This document shows positions 45,764 to 57,214 of a DNA stretch of 64,000 nucleotides, one piece after another. The translations under genes and the position numbers were made by a program. The stretch covers positions 39,293,001 through 39,357,000 of the forward strand of contig NC_080560.1 of the NCBI RefSeq assembly GCF_030253575.1, in the 5' to 3' direction. Under the pieces are notes generated by a model, which was not told where the DNA came from, did not search any database, and saw only the letters and a list, made by a program, of their open reading frames with translations. The number at the start of each line of letters is the position of its first letter. Position 1 is the first letter of the stretch. The stretch comes from Rhododendron vialii. Lineage: Eukaryota > Streptophyta > Magnoliopsida > Ericales > Ericaceae.

Positions 45764-46761
45764 TAAGAATGAAGATTTCTTAATTTCTCTTCACAAAGAT
45801 GTTATTTTTCTAAACATTTCATCCGAAATGGTCGTAGTAAATTTTAGAATACACTTAGGCCTCGTTCCGCAACGCTAAATAAGTACTTATTTTTTAAGAA
45901 GGCAATTTCAAGCTCAAAAATGATGGGTTTATTGAAATCTAAAAATATGTAATATGTATCTTGTTTGAAAGATCTTATTGAGATCTTTAATATAGTGAAA
46001 AAAATTAAAAAATTATTTTTTATTTGCATTATTTTTGAGTTTGAAAATATGAAATAAGTACTTATTTTTTAAAAAGGTGTTCTGGAACGGGCTCTTATTT
46101 TTTTAAACTATTTTTTAATATATAAACGGTGTAAAAAAATAAGTGTTTCAATTTTCAATCCGTTTGAATCGGTTCAAAGATGTTATTTTTCTGATCATTT
46201 CATCCTAAATGGTCGTAGTAAATTTTTTGCTCTAAGGCCATTTAACGAGCATCCTAAAACTCCATATTTAGTTTAAAGTTCTTAGGATGCCCATTGAAAG
46301 GCCTAAGAGCCAAAAATTTACTACGACCATTTAGGATGAAATAATTAGAAAAATAACATCTTTGAACCGATTCAAACGGATTGAAAATTGAAACACTTAT
46401 TTTTTTACACAGTTTATATATTAAAAAATAGTTAAAAAAAAGTGTAAAAAAATAAATGTAAAAAAATAAATGTTTCAATTTTCAATCCGTTTGAACCGGT
46501 AAAAATATGTTATTTTTCTAATCATTTCATCCTAAATGGTCGTAGTAAATTTTTGGCTCTAAGGCCATTCAACGAGCATTCTAGAATTCCTTATTTAGTT
46601 TAGAGCTCTTAGGATGCCCATTGAAAGGTCTTAGAGCTAAAATTTTATTACGACCATTTATGATGAAATAATTAAAAAAATAACATATTTGAACCGACTC
46701 AAACGGATTGAAAATTGAAATACTTATTTTTTTACACCGTTTATATATTAAAAAAATAATA

Positions 46762-47032
46762 CTCCCTCCGTCCCTTATTTATAGTCCGGTATTCCATTTT
46801 GGGTTGTCCCTTAATAAGTGTCCATTTTGTAAAATTAGTGGGTAAAAGTTGGTGAATTGTCTATTTTGTCTTTAAAAGTATATTCCATTTTAAAAAGTAA
46901 GTGAATAAAAGTGTAATGATGATGGGTAAGTAGAAAAAATTGAGGAAAAAGTTGATGTAAAAAGTATAATAATGATGTCTTTTTAATAAGTTGGAATTAC
47001 GAAGCAGGACACTTAAAAATGGACGGAGGGAG
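46762..47032. mobile_element. Stowaway-like MITE (CTCCCTCCGTCC ends)
   Basis: CTCCCTCCGTCC at the left and GGACGGAGGGAG at the right, 271 bp apart, flanked by TA at 46760-46761 and 47033-47034. This is a well-known angiosperm Tc1/mariner-type MITE terminus. Confidence 0.9.
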
Positions 47033-48222
47033 TAAGTGTAAAAAAATAAATGTTTCAATTTTCAATCCGTTTGAACCGGTACAAAGATGCTATTTTTCTG
47101 ATCATTTCATCTTAAATAGTTGTAATAAATTTTTGGCTTCAAGACCTTTCAATGAATACCTTAAGAGAATCCTGAAACTAAATAATGAATCATAAGGTGC
47201 TCGTTGAAAGGCCTTAGAGCAAAAAATTCATTATGACCATTTAGAATAAAATGATCAAAAAAATACGATCTTCACCCCAATCAAATTAAATTGAAAATTG
47301 AAGCACTTAATTCTTGAATTATATTTTTTAATATAGAAATAATGTATTTATAAAAATTAAATAAATAAGATAAAAGTAATTAAATAAATTAAAAAATTAA
47401 AAACTGTGAGGGGGTAGTGCCGTAAAATGGAGGTGGGGCCGGGATGGGTGTGGTGTCAGGGGAGGGAGGAATAGCAATTTACTTCCAGAAAGTGGTGTCA
47501 GTTACAAGTACACCAACGTGGGACTTACAACCAAAGTCGACATTATAATAAAGTCCAATTGCCACACAATTCTTCATGATTATTATTGACCAGATTTGGA
47601 AAAAAATGTTACTCTAATTCCAAGTCGGCCACCATACCAAGGATACATTTCGTGCTGGTCTGCATACTTCATTTGGTTCAACGTGCGTTTGGTAAAAATC
47701 TATGATAAAAACAAAAGAAGTGCAAAAAACCGAAAAATAAATAGAAAAAAGTGTATGTCTATTGAAACGAAAATGTTATCGGAAAATTATGTTTGTACCT
47801 ACTTCATTTCATATAAACGCGCTCTATAATCTGCCTTCTAATAATATACTTTGAAAATTCTATTGTGTAATTTTAATTGCTAATATTGAACAAATTCCGA
47901 AAATATGTTTTAGACAAATTGAGTGCAAAACGATTTCTCTATTCTTCTCTCCGTTATGGGCTAGAATGTAGTTAAAAACAGAAACCTAAAACGGCTCCAT
48001 GGCAAGAACAATTAACTCCTTTTTTTTATTATAACTCGAAATGACCAAAACCAACCAATTTTGACTTGGTTAACGTTTTGGACTAAGCTCTTGTCTAGTT
48101 TTTTTAACCATTCCGTCCGGTGGGTTTTGTGTGCCAAAGATGAGCCCATGACAACAAATATAGCCGTTGATTTTGTACGTCAGTAAAAAGATTGATCCAT
48201 CGAATATTAATTTCTTCATTAA

Positions 48223-48604
48223 GGTCCCGTTTGATAACGGATTTGGGGGTTGGGATTGGAGTAGTAATCCCATGGGACTATTAATATTCTGTTTGGTAAC
48301 AAAAAAAGATTCGGACTATTAAACTGTTGGGATGTCCAATCCGATCTTTAGGGGTATTAGCAAGGTATTCGTAGTCTAATCCCAACTCATTATCATTATT
48401 AATTCCTTCTCATTATCAATTTCTTCTATCAATCCAATCTCATCATCCAATTCCATCTCAAACAAACATGATATTAATAATCCCATCATATAATTCCATC
48501 CCAAACAAACATACTCATTACCAATCCCTTCGCATTATCAATCTCAATGCTAATCCTATCTCCTTACGGATTTCATCCATCTATCATTGTTATCAAACGA
48601 GGCC
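48223..48604. mobile_element. MITE with TAA duplication, CCCGTTTGATAAC ends
   Basis: GGTCCCGTTTGATAAC and GTTATCAAACGAGGCC are inverted ends of a 382-bp element. TAA is duplicated at 48220-48222 and 48605-48607. The interior is rich in AATCCCATC-type words. PIF/Harbinger-like by its target site. Confidence 0.75.
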
Positions 48605-48664
48605 TAAAGAAATGGGTTTTGCGCAAGAAAAAAACAAAACAATAATACAATAAAGAAAAATTAT

Positions 48665-49035
48665 ACCCAATTTTTTTAACCATCACACTCATTTTACACA
48701 TTCAGTTAACACAAGTATTGGGGCCCACACATTAGTGATGCAAACGTGTGGGGTCCAACACTTTTGTAAGTGTGTATTTTGGGAATGGAAGATGCTGTTA
48801 AGCATTTACTGGTAGAGCGGTCGATTCGGCCGCTCATCTCTGCAATTGCAGCTCGAATTTTAACCGAGTAATGAACGATTTCAAATTTGTATGCGAGTTA
48901 TATGTGCTCATGTTCGATCTGAGCTATCCGTGCCGAAATTAACGGCCGAATTGGCCGCGTAGTGCCTGTCCAGTAGAGAGCTGCTCAGTAACATCTTCCA
49001 GATCCATGTATTTGAGTGTACAAAAGTGAGTGTGT
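48665..49035. mobile_element. Hairpin element 0.3 kb upstream of the LRR gene
   Basis: Nested inverted repeats: outer ACACTTTTGTAAGTGTG against CACTTTTGT-type sequence at 49010-49030, and inner GGAAGATG / CATCTTCC at 48787 and 48995. TTTACTGGTAGAG is paired with CTGTCCAGTAGAG, and CGATTCGGCCG with CGGCCGAATTGGCCG. It abuts the LRR gene's leader, so it may contribute promoter sequence. Confidence 0.6.
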
Positions 49036-49169
49036 TTGTAAGATTGTTGAATTAAAACTGCCTACACGAACGACGAATCTGTTTTGGTTTGGTTATACAG
49101 CAAATAATCCGATTTCCCGCGTCACTACTACAGTCCTCGATTCCTTCCCCGCTCTGCTCACCAACTTCA

Positions 49170-49300
49170 CCTCTCTGTCTATCTATCTATCTATCTATTC
49201 CTTGCTTGCGCTATTTGACCAACTCCACTTCCCCACTTGACCCCACCATCTCAACCCTCTCTCTCTCTCTCTCTCTCTCTCATCTCTCTCTCTTCCTCTG
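49170..49300 (+). promoter_or_regulatory. CT-rich leader of the LRR gene
   Basis: CTAT repeats (49177-49197) and a long CT tract (49257-49290) precede the start codon at 49361, and a second CT run opens intron 1 (49449-49492). This resembles Y-patch/CT leader composition seen in front of RPS16 and KAPP. No clear TATA box. Confidence 0.4.
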
Positions 49301-49360
49301 AAACCTCTCTCCCTCCCTCCCTCTCCCATATGTCGAGCTTCTCCCATCCCCTGATCAGCC

Positions 49361-49443
49361 ATGCCGTTTCTCTCTCTACTCATCTTGCTCTTCTTCTTCT
49401 CCTCTCTCCTCTCCTGCTCCCTCTCTCAACCCCTCAGAGGTAA

Positions 49444-49495
<52 letters not shown>

Positions 49496-52400
49496 GTACA
49501 CCCACGCACATAATACACACACACAACACGAGTTCTGTGTTTGTGGATCCGATTAATTTGATTTCTGCATTCGTATCCCCATTTTTCTCTGTACATTTCC
49601 AAAATTTTGATACATAATACCCCATAAATAGTTCGAGTGATCGCAGATTAATATTTTTTGTTCTGTTCTCATAACCAAGCATGGCAAATTCTCATGTCAC
49701 CATCGGTAATAAATGATTTCCCCCCTTTTTTCAAAGAGCTAATTTGAATGAATCTACCCCTCCTTGATTTTTCTCATTCTGAGAATAAACTTACTATTGA
49801 ATTGAATGGGTTAAAATTAATTTCATCGACAAAGAATCGAACGATAAAATGTAGAACCTATAATGAAAAAGATAATATGAATTACTTCACTAGTCTTAAA
49901 ATCGAGTTTTAGACCGGTTCAGAGTCATCGTGAAATAACTTATTTTCTTCTCATTCATTTAAGCTACTAATAATACGTGAATGAACTTAGTGTAAATTTT
50001 TTCATATTTTCCTAATAAAAAAATGGCAATAGGAATTCCTAGTCTCGAAATCGAGTTCTAAAACAATCTTCTTCTTTTTTTTCCCTTCTAATTCATTCAA
50101 GAGATTATTTGAAAGTATCAAATGAGTTAATATTAGTAACATAAATTAAGTCAAAGTTTGTATTGATAGATTTGAAAAATTCCTAATCAGTTGATTTATT
50201 ATTCCAAAAATATCAGGTGTATTCATTGACTGCGGCGCCACCGTACCGTCGCTAGTTGACGGCCGCCAATGGCTGCCCGACGCCGATTTCACAACCGCCG
50301 GAACTCCAAAAACCCTAACCCTACCCGTCCTCTACCCAATCCTCTCCACCGCCCGATCATTTCCACTAGACCAAAACCTCCGCCGGAAATTCTGCTACGT
50401 GGTGCCGGCGTACCGCACGGGGAAATACCTAATCAGGACCACGTACTTCTACGGCGGAATCAACGGCCGCGATTCGCCCCCGGTGTTCGATCAAATCGTG
50501 GACGGAACGTTTTGGGGGGTGGTGAATACCACGGAGGATTATGTGAAGGGGGCCGCGTCGTATTACGAGGGGGTTTTCGTTGCCCAAACGAAGTCGATTA
50601 GTGTTTGTGTCGCTGCGAATACGTATACGGATTCGGACCCGTTTGTATCGGCGCTGGAGATCGTGGCTTTGGCTGATTCGCTGTACAATTCGACTGATTT
50701 TGGGAAGTTTGGTCTGAGCTTGGTTGCGAGGCACAGTTTTGGGTACAATGGAGCTATCATTCGGTGAGTTGTCTTCTATGTGTTCGTGAATTTGTCAATT
50801 AGCATTGGCGGCTCCGCTATTAATTGTTCAGAATGTGCTAAAATTTTTAAAATTTTAAGCATGTAATTTGATTTTTCTTTAGCATTGTTTGCACTGGATC
50901 AGCAGTAAAAAAGTCAAAGCAAATAAAATTCAGTTAAGTTTGTGAATAATTAGTTAATATAGCTCAACAAAATAAAATAAACTAGGCTCGATAAATTTCT
51001 AACTAAAATAAAAGTATTTTGGTTTATATATATAGGGTTTTTGTATCATAAAAATTTTCTAGACGTTTTTGTCACCACTCAACTCAAATTCTGGAGCCAC
51101 CCCTTTATGTTGCTCTCGTGGTATGTCTGTCTAGGGAATTTTGTTTTAGTTTAGCAGAATTAGTTGTTTGGGATGATTGTTTGGGAGCCTATTAGCTTGA
51201 GTAGATATCAGGTACCAGGGTAATAACGTGTAAGAGAATACAAGTATAAGAATTACATTAAACTGGAAGCAACTCCATAATCACTATAAGCCCAACTCTC
51301 CTACAATCGCATTATAACTGTTTGTTTGTATCGGGATTGACCAATGTATCCAAATCTATGTTAGGAGAAAATGCTAAATTGCTAATATCTCAGCAAATTT
51401 TGTATTGGAACGCACGTTCCAAAATGTGGTACAACTGCGTTTCAAGAGAGTGAATTTAGCGATCCTTAGCGATCCCGATGTTTTCCCTTGCAAAATTAGA
51501 GATTGCTGCTCTAGCTAGACAAATCACAAGAATACTTGGTTGTAATGCTTCTAAAATTGTGATTTACATGCATAAGTGGACTAATGATGCTACATTTATC
51601 AGAAGGTTACCTCCTGATATAAATACGTTCTTACATTATAGTCTACAGAAGCCTACTTTACCACACCTCAATTTAAAGTACCGTAACGCACCATGTTCCC
51701 GAACCCATTTCTGGTACAACGTTCCATGTTCCTAGGTAACATAGATCCAAATTTTGAGAATCTAGAAGAATCATCGGTTTTGGACGATTGTTAGTGAGCC
51801 TATTAGGTTGCATAAAAATAGTCGGTATTAGGGGATACGATGAGGTGGTATCAGCTATGATGCACGGTTACGGATACCGACACGGGAATTCTAAAAAAAT
51901 AGGGACACGGACGGGGGACACGCCATGTGTATATTTATTTATATAAATAAATAAATAATTATAGTTTGACACCCAAAAAATTTTAAAAAATTACAATGTG
52001 GTCATTTTTGAAAAAATTACAGTTTGACCCCTGATTTTTTAAAAATTACAGTTTGGGCCCTTGAAATTTACAGCTTGGCCCTTGCCGTGTCCTCAGCTGT
52101 GTCCCCCGTGTCCGCAGCCGCGTCCCCCTAAAATAATTATATTAAATTGTGGGACACGTTGTGTGTCCCATACGTGTCCTCTTATCCGATACTGCGATAC
52201 TTCGACCTCTAGAGGTGTCGGTGCTTCATACCTATCAGTAATTCCAGTAAGGTTTTGTGTGTATTGGGATTTACCAATTTGTTCAAGTTTGGTTTGATAA
52301 TCTAGCAGAACTAGCTGTTTTTGTTGGTTATTGAGCCTGCAATAGTGGGTATGACAGAGATACCACGTGGCACTTTCACTGCCAATGTAAAAATCTCACA

Positions 52401-55400
52401 TTTTGGTGCCCACTGCTACATGGTTGGGTTAGTGTGTGACAAAAGTGTACCATGAAGTTCGATTTTTGGTTTGTTATTGGACAGTGATACCAAGGAGATG
52501 ATTTCACGGTTGTACTCAATGTGTGTCCATTATTTTAGCACAACCCTTGTATGATGATGCTGGCTCTGGGTTTGCTTGCCAGGTTCACTTAATGCAAGGG
52601 AGCAAGTGAATATTGTCCATCCTTCATATAGACATGGAGCAAACATAAAATGTGCAGGAGTGGGATTATTGCCGAGTTTTGTTGTGTTTATAAATTACTT
52701 AACTTGCTTTTCCGAGGGGAGAAAAGTTAGCTTCTAAGTATAGAACATAAGCCAAATTTTTTTTTTTTTTTTTCTTTTTTCCCCCTTTCCTCTGTTTAGC
52801 TGTACTTGCTTTTAGTATGCCTCTGAAAAGCAAGAGATCAATTCAACATCTTGAGCAAGATCGTGTCTAAAGTAAAGGGAGGCTAGAATTTAACAACTTA
52901 GAAAATCCTTGGCAATCTTGAATCTAATGTTGTTCTAAGGTGTAAGTGTAACAAACATGGGTTTTCTTATAATGTTAAGATTGGCATCAAAGCTGTTGTA
53001 CATTGGCTAACTTCGAGTGTTTAAAAACGCCAGATATCCTGATGATATATTTGATCGCTTCTGGGAGCCATTTGGAGAAAATAATTCAACCATTTCTTGG
53101 GGCAGAGATGTTTCTGTTTCTGGTTTTTGGAATCTTCCCCCTTTGAAGATATTCCAGACAGAGTTGACAACTAGCCAACTGGGACCAATGGAGTTACAGT
53201 GGCCTCCAACGTCTCTTCCAAGCTCGACATACTACATTGCTCTTTACTTTGCGGATGATCAGGATTCGTCTTCTGGAAACTCTAGGGTGTTCAATATAAG
53301 CATAAATGATGTAACTTATTACCATGATCTGAATGTGAATCCAGAAGGCTCTGTGGTTTTTGCAAATCAGTGGCCTCTTACTGGCCTTACAAAGATAACT
53401 ATGGCTCCTGCCCCAGGATCAAATATTGGTCCCTTGATTAATGCAGGAGAGGTTTTCGATGTGCTGGTCCTCGGAGGAAGAACTCTTACAAGAGATGGTT
53501 TGTTCACTAAAACCCATTTTCTTTATCTATTTGCAACCAATGCAGCTTTATCTTGCAATTCCACTTACCAATTGGGTACATCTTAGATAAGGCAGCATGA
53601 TATAATGGCAAAATTTGTATTTGACACTTAATGTGAAGGGAAATTATGATTGATGATGCTGAATCTTTCAGTCAAAGGTGCTGGGTTTTTTTTGATCGGC
53701 AAAAGGTGCTGGTTGTTCAGCATCATTTGTTAATTTTCCCCCCATTGAATTGGGTAGAAATTTGTATCTGTGAGTTGGCTATGGCTCATTCAGGCAGCTA
53801 TCTATCATGTTAACGCTGCGAATAGGTATATTGGCCCAAAGTTTTGTGCATTCAACAACCACTTAGGCTTCAGTTGGTGGAGGGAGGAAGCAAAAGGGGG
53901 AGGGGATGGATTATCCCTCATTTGATAGGGAGGAAAGGAAGAGGTTAAGAGAAGATGAGTTTGAATAATACCCTCTACTCCCACTATTCCTTTCTGTGCA
54001 CATGTGGACGTGGAGGAGGGAGGATTGGAGGGCACCTTCAACGTATTCTCATTCCAAACAATACCCTTGTGATAATGTGCATGGGTGCAAATAAAGTAAC
54101 ACAATTCCTTCCCTCCCTTTTTGCTTAACCTAACGGGTGGAGGAAAGACAATTTCTTTTTCCTTTCCTCGGGCTACACTTCACGCCTCCTATCTTATGCT
54201 TCAAATTTCCACTCCTCCTACCAAGTACCAAATGAAGCCTTAGAGAGGTGACTTGAATTTGTCTAGGAAAAGGTGTGAGATTTTATATTTTCTCTTGCAA
54301 TACTCTTTTTCTCAAAAAATTTCTTGTTTTTTTTTTTCTATGAATAAAACAGTTTCCTGCATCGCCATCTGAACATAGAACTTGCATTTTCTGCTGCAGT
54401 AATTGCTTTGGAACAAGTGAAGAAAAGTTTCCAGAACCCTCCACTCGATTGGAATGGTGATCCATGTTTACCCCTTCAGTACACATGGACTGGAGTTACA
54501 TGTTCTGAAAAACCCCGAATTCGTGTGGTTACATTGTGAGTGTCTACTATTGTTATACAAATAGTTTCTCTGAACAATTGTTGCGGTTACTTCATTTTTT
54601 ACTGCACTATTCATTTTATCTTAACGATCTGCTTATATTGTTTCTATCTGTTACAGAAACCTTACAAGCATGGGTCTTTCGGGAACACTATCACCTTATC
54701 TTGCCAATTTTACTGCAGTGACTGACATGTAGGTGCACGAAAACTTTTGGCGCTGTTTGGATATATGCAGATTTTTAAATAGAGGGATTCGATCTTTGCA
54801 ATTTCTTAAGTTTTAGAATTTTTGCTATAGGTAGCTTGTGAAACTAGAGTCAAAGATGGATTAGTAGGAGACTAGATGTATATCAGTGGGGTCATTGTAT
54901 TGCGAAAATCCGCCAAGTGAAGGATTTCAAGTAACTATTCTATTCAAGGCTTATCTCAAATCCATCATGATAAAGCTCCCAAATTCATATCAAACTGCTC
55001 ATGTAAATAATCAAACCTCTCTCTGGGCTACTCTAATTGCCTAATAATGACAAATCCCACCAATTTTGAAATCTTCATCTATCCAAACAGAGTTGTAGTT
55101 TTCTTTTCATTTCTTTACTCTAAGAACCAAGGGACAATATCTATTTTTTTGACAATCTGATTTTATCAACAGCTGGCTAGGAAACAACAGCTTGTCAGGA
55201 GATATACCTGATCTCAGTCGGTTAAAGAGATTACAGACATTGTAAGCGATGAGTTCTTATTCTGTCCTTATCCTTTGCTGTTTCATGTTTGTTGTGTACT
55301 TGCACTCAGTATTGATAGCTTACAATCACCATGAGTCCATGACAAACCAAATTAGCCTTCTCACTTCCAATGACGTGAACCTTTAGATTTCTCTATGCTT

Positions 55401-57214
55401 GTAGCATGATGACGAAAATTCCCATGTTTTTGAGAGTTCCTTCGGTACAAATTTCTGCTTGTGGGAATTATTTTTCAGTTGAAGGAACTGGGACGGAGAA
55501 GGTCAACAAATACTTTTGCATGTAGTATGTGCTTCTCTGATTTGTGTTTTCTTTCTTAATTAGACATTTGGAAGACAATCAGCTTACTGGCGAGATTCCC
55601 ACATTGCTTGGAAACATTGACAACTTGCATGAACTGTAAGTTCTACTTTTGCAATAAAAAAAAAAACCATGTTGATTAATTTTTATAGCTTTCATTTTGC
55701 TAAATTCTTCTGTCTTTTGATTTCTGTTGGTTGTTCTATTGATTACACAACATTTTACCACCATTTTAGCTCTAAAATAGAGGAAATTTTGGGCGGCAAA
55801 TGGTTCCTTCAACCACTTTTCATTCCTGCAGTCCTGCTATGAATGCTAAAAGCTCTAGGCTCTTGCAAATGGAATATTTCTATCTTGAATGAAGGTTCTA
55901 AGGTCACGACGAAACTTTTTAGAAGTCATGATGTTGAACTCCACGCACCCATTGCTTCACCATAGACTTGTGTTTAAAAAATTGCAGGATTGCTTCCCTT
56001 CCTCTAGTGCCCACTGCTCATAACCCAAACTAGACAATCCAAGTGATTAAATCCCATCTTCTATCAAGTAAAGATAAAAGATGTGAAATTATCAACTGTC
56101 CCCAAAGCTTAAACTGTTAGGAAAGTAGCCCAACAAGGTGTATCAGCTTTTATAAACTAGCTCTCATGTGCTCCCCCATGTCACACGGTTAGAGGTAAAC
56201 ACTGAATTGGGTGCAGAAATAACAAACAAAACGAGCTAATCTGGTGACAGTCGCGGACACAAGACTTGAATTTTGGATCTCTTGGATTCAAAGCCTCCAA
56301 AAGCTAAATGTGTGAACGTTTGGGCCCAACAATGTGTATTGAGCTATCCAATGCACTCTTCATACTGTTTTTTTTTCTTATATCTAACTTTTTTTGTAGT
56401 AGCGCAGAAATGTATATTTTTACTCGGTGGTGAAAATCTACATAGTGTTAGGCTCTATCATAATTCAATACTGCTAGCATTTCAGTTATGTGGATGTGAA
56501 AGCTAACAAGCTAAGATATTTTGCCTGTGGATGTAAACCTAGCTAGACCTTTGGTTTTCACTGGTACAACTTTGTTCATACAAGATGATAGGGACACACG
56601 TAGTAACTGACTTTTAATAAAGAGTTCTTTCGGCCAAAGCTTCCAAAACATACGGAAGATTGTTCCAGGTTTTTGAAATTTGTTAGGTTGCTATTTTTCA
56701 TTCTGAATGAAAAGTTAATCTTATTTTGAATAGCCACGAGTCTTTTACCATGCATACTGCTGAGCTCCATATGCTAGGAGCACAATGGGAAACGTTCTCT
56801 GGATATCAAGAAGAAGTGCAGTAAAAATAGCAAAACATTTTGAACTTTCACTTTTTGTTTTCTTATTGGGTTACATATTTTTCTCGGTAAAAGGCTAAAA
56901 GAAAAGTACCTGTAACATTTATTGGTTACAATTGGGTTACATACTTGTTACCATTTACTTATATTGTTCTTGGCACGCCCGACTTACCCCTTTTTTTTTT
57001 TCGTTCTTCCAGTTTCTTGCAGGGTAATAACCTAACTGGTCAAGTGCCAAACAACCTTATTGGAAAACCTGGATTGAACCTCAAGTAAGTACAACAAAAC
57101 TCACCATTTGAAGTTATTCAAATTGTCTATTCTTTCATCAGGGAATTTATGGATTTATAATTCCTCATTAGGACTTCTCCTGGGAATCAATTATTGTTGC
57201 CACCGCATTCTTGA
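49361..57214 (+). CDS. Secreted malectin-like / leucine-rich-repeat protein, complete, 9 exons
   Basis: Exons: 49361-49439, 50217-50763, 53034-53497, 54400-54535, 54657-54728, 55173-55241, 55564-55635, 57013-57084, 57172-57214. All splice in frame to 517 residues. Residues 1-24 are a signal peptide ([20 protein letters not shown]). A malectin-like (di-glucose-binding) region follows from about 27 to 355 (IDCGA, YYALYFAD-like [11 protein letters not shown]). Next is a WNGDPC segment (DWNGDPCLP) and four LRRs (about 409-504: [52 protein letters not shown]). The chain ends at PPHS with no transmembrane helix or kinase, so it resembles the receptor-like-protein group of At3g05990/At1g25570 type rather than a receptor kinase. 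Ligand unknown. Each LRR is one 69-72-bp exon in phase 2. Confidence 0.93.
51857..52231 (+). mobile_element. hAT-like repeat in LRR gene intron 2
   Basis: TATGATGCACGG...ACCGACAC at the left is mirrored by GTGTCGGTGCTTCATA at the right, with a GGGACACG/CGTGTCCC-rich interior. TATGAAGCACCGACACCTCT-type ends are widespread in plants. No certain target duplication. Confidence 0.5.
53866..54239. mobile_element. PIF/Harbinger-like MITE in LRR gene intron 3
   Basis: GGCTTCAGTTGG and CCAAATGAAGCC bound 374 bp. TTA is duplicated at 53863-53865 and 54240-54242. The interior is GGAGG/CCTCC-rich. It lies 160 bp before exon 4. Confidence 0.82.

Larger units (their letters stand above)
43560..47500. mobile_element. 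Compound nested repeat bounded by inverted GC-rich segments
   Basis: A C-rich segment at 43590-43670 (GACACAGCCCCCTCCCGACC) is matched in inverse at 47400-47475 (GGCCGGGATGGGTGTGGTGTC), suggesting the ends of one old element of about 3.9 kb. Inside lie at least six direct or inverted copies of a unit containing CCTAAATGGTCGTAGTAAAT or its complement (near 43985, 46205, 46320, 46535, 46640 and 47115). Also inside are a Harbinger-type element (44449-45763), a Stowaway-like MITE (46762-47032) and a possible LTR fragment (44310-44445). No gene. Confidence 0.5.

Noticed and set aside
49330-49360. Upstream ATG before the LRR gene start
   Set aside because: It is in a different frame (31 bases upstream of 49361) and does not lead into the malectin exon. 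It could be a short upstream frame but not the gene start.
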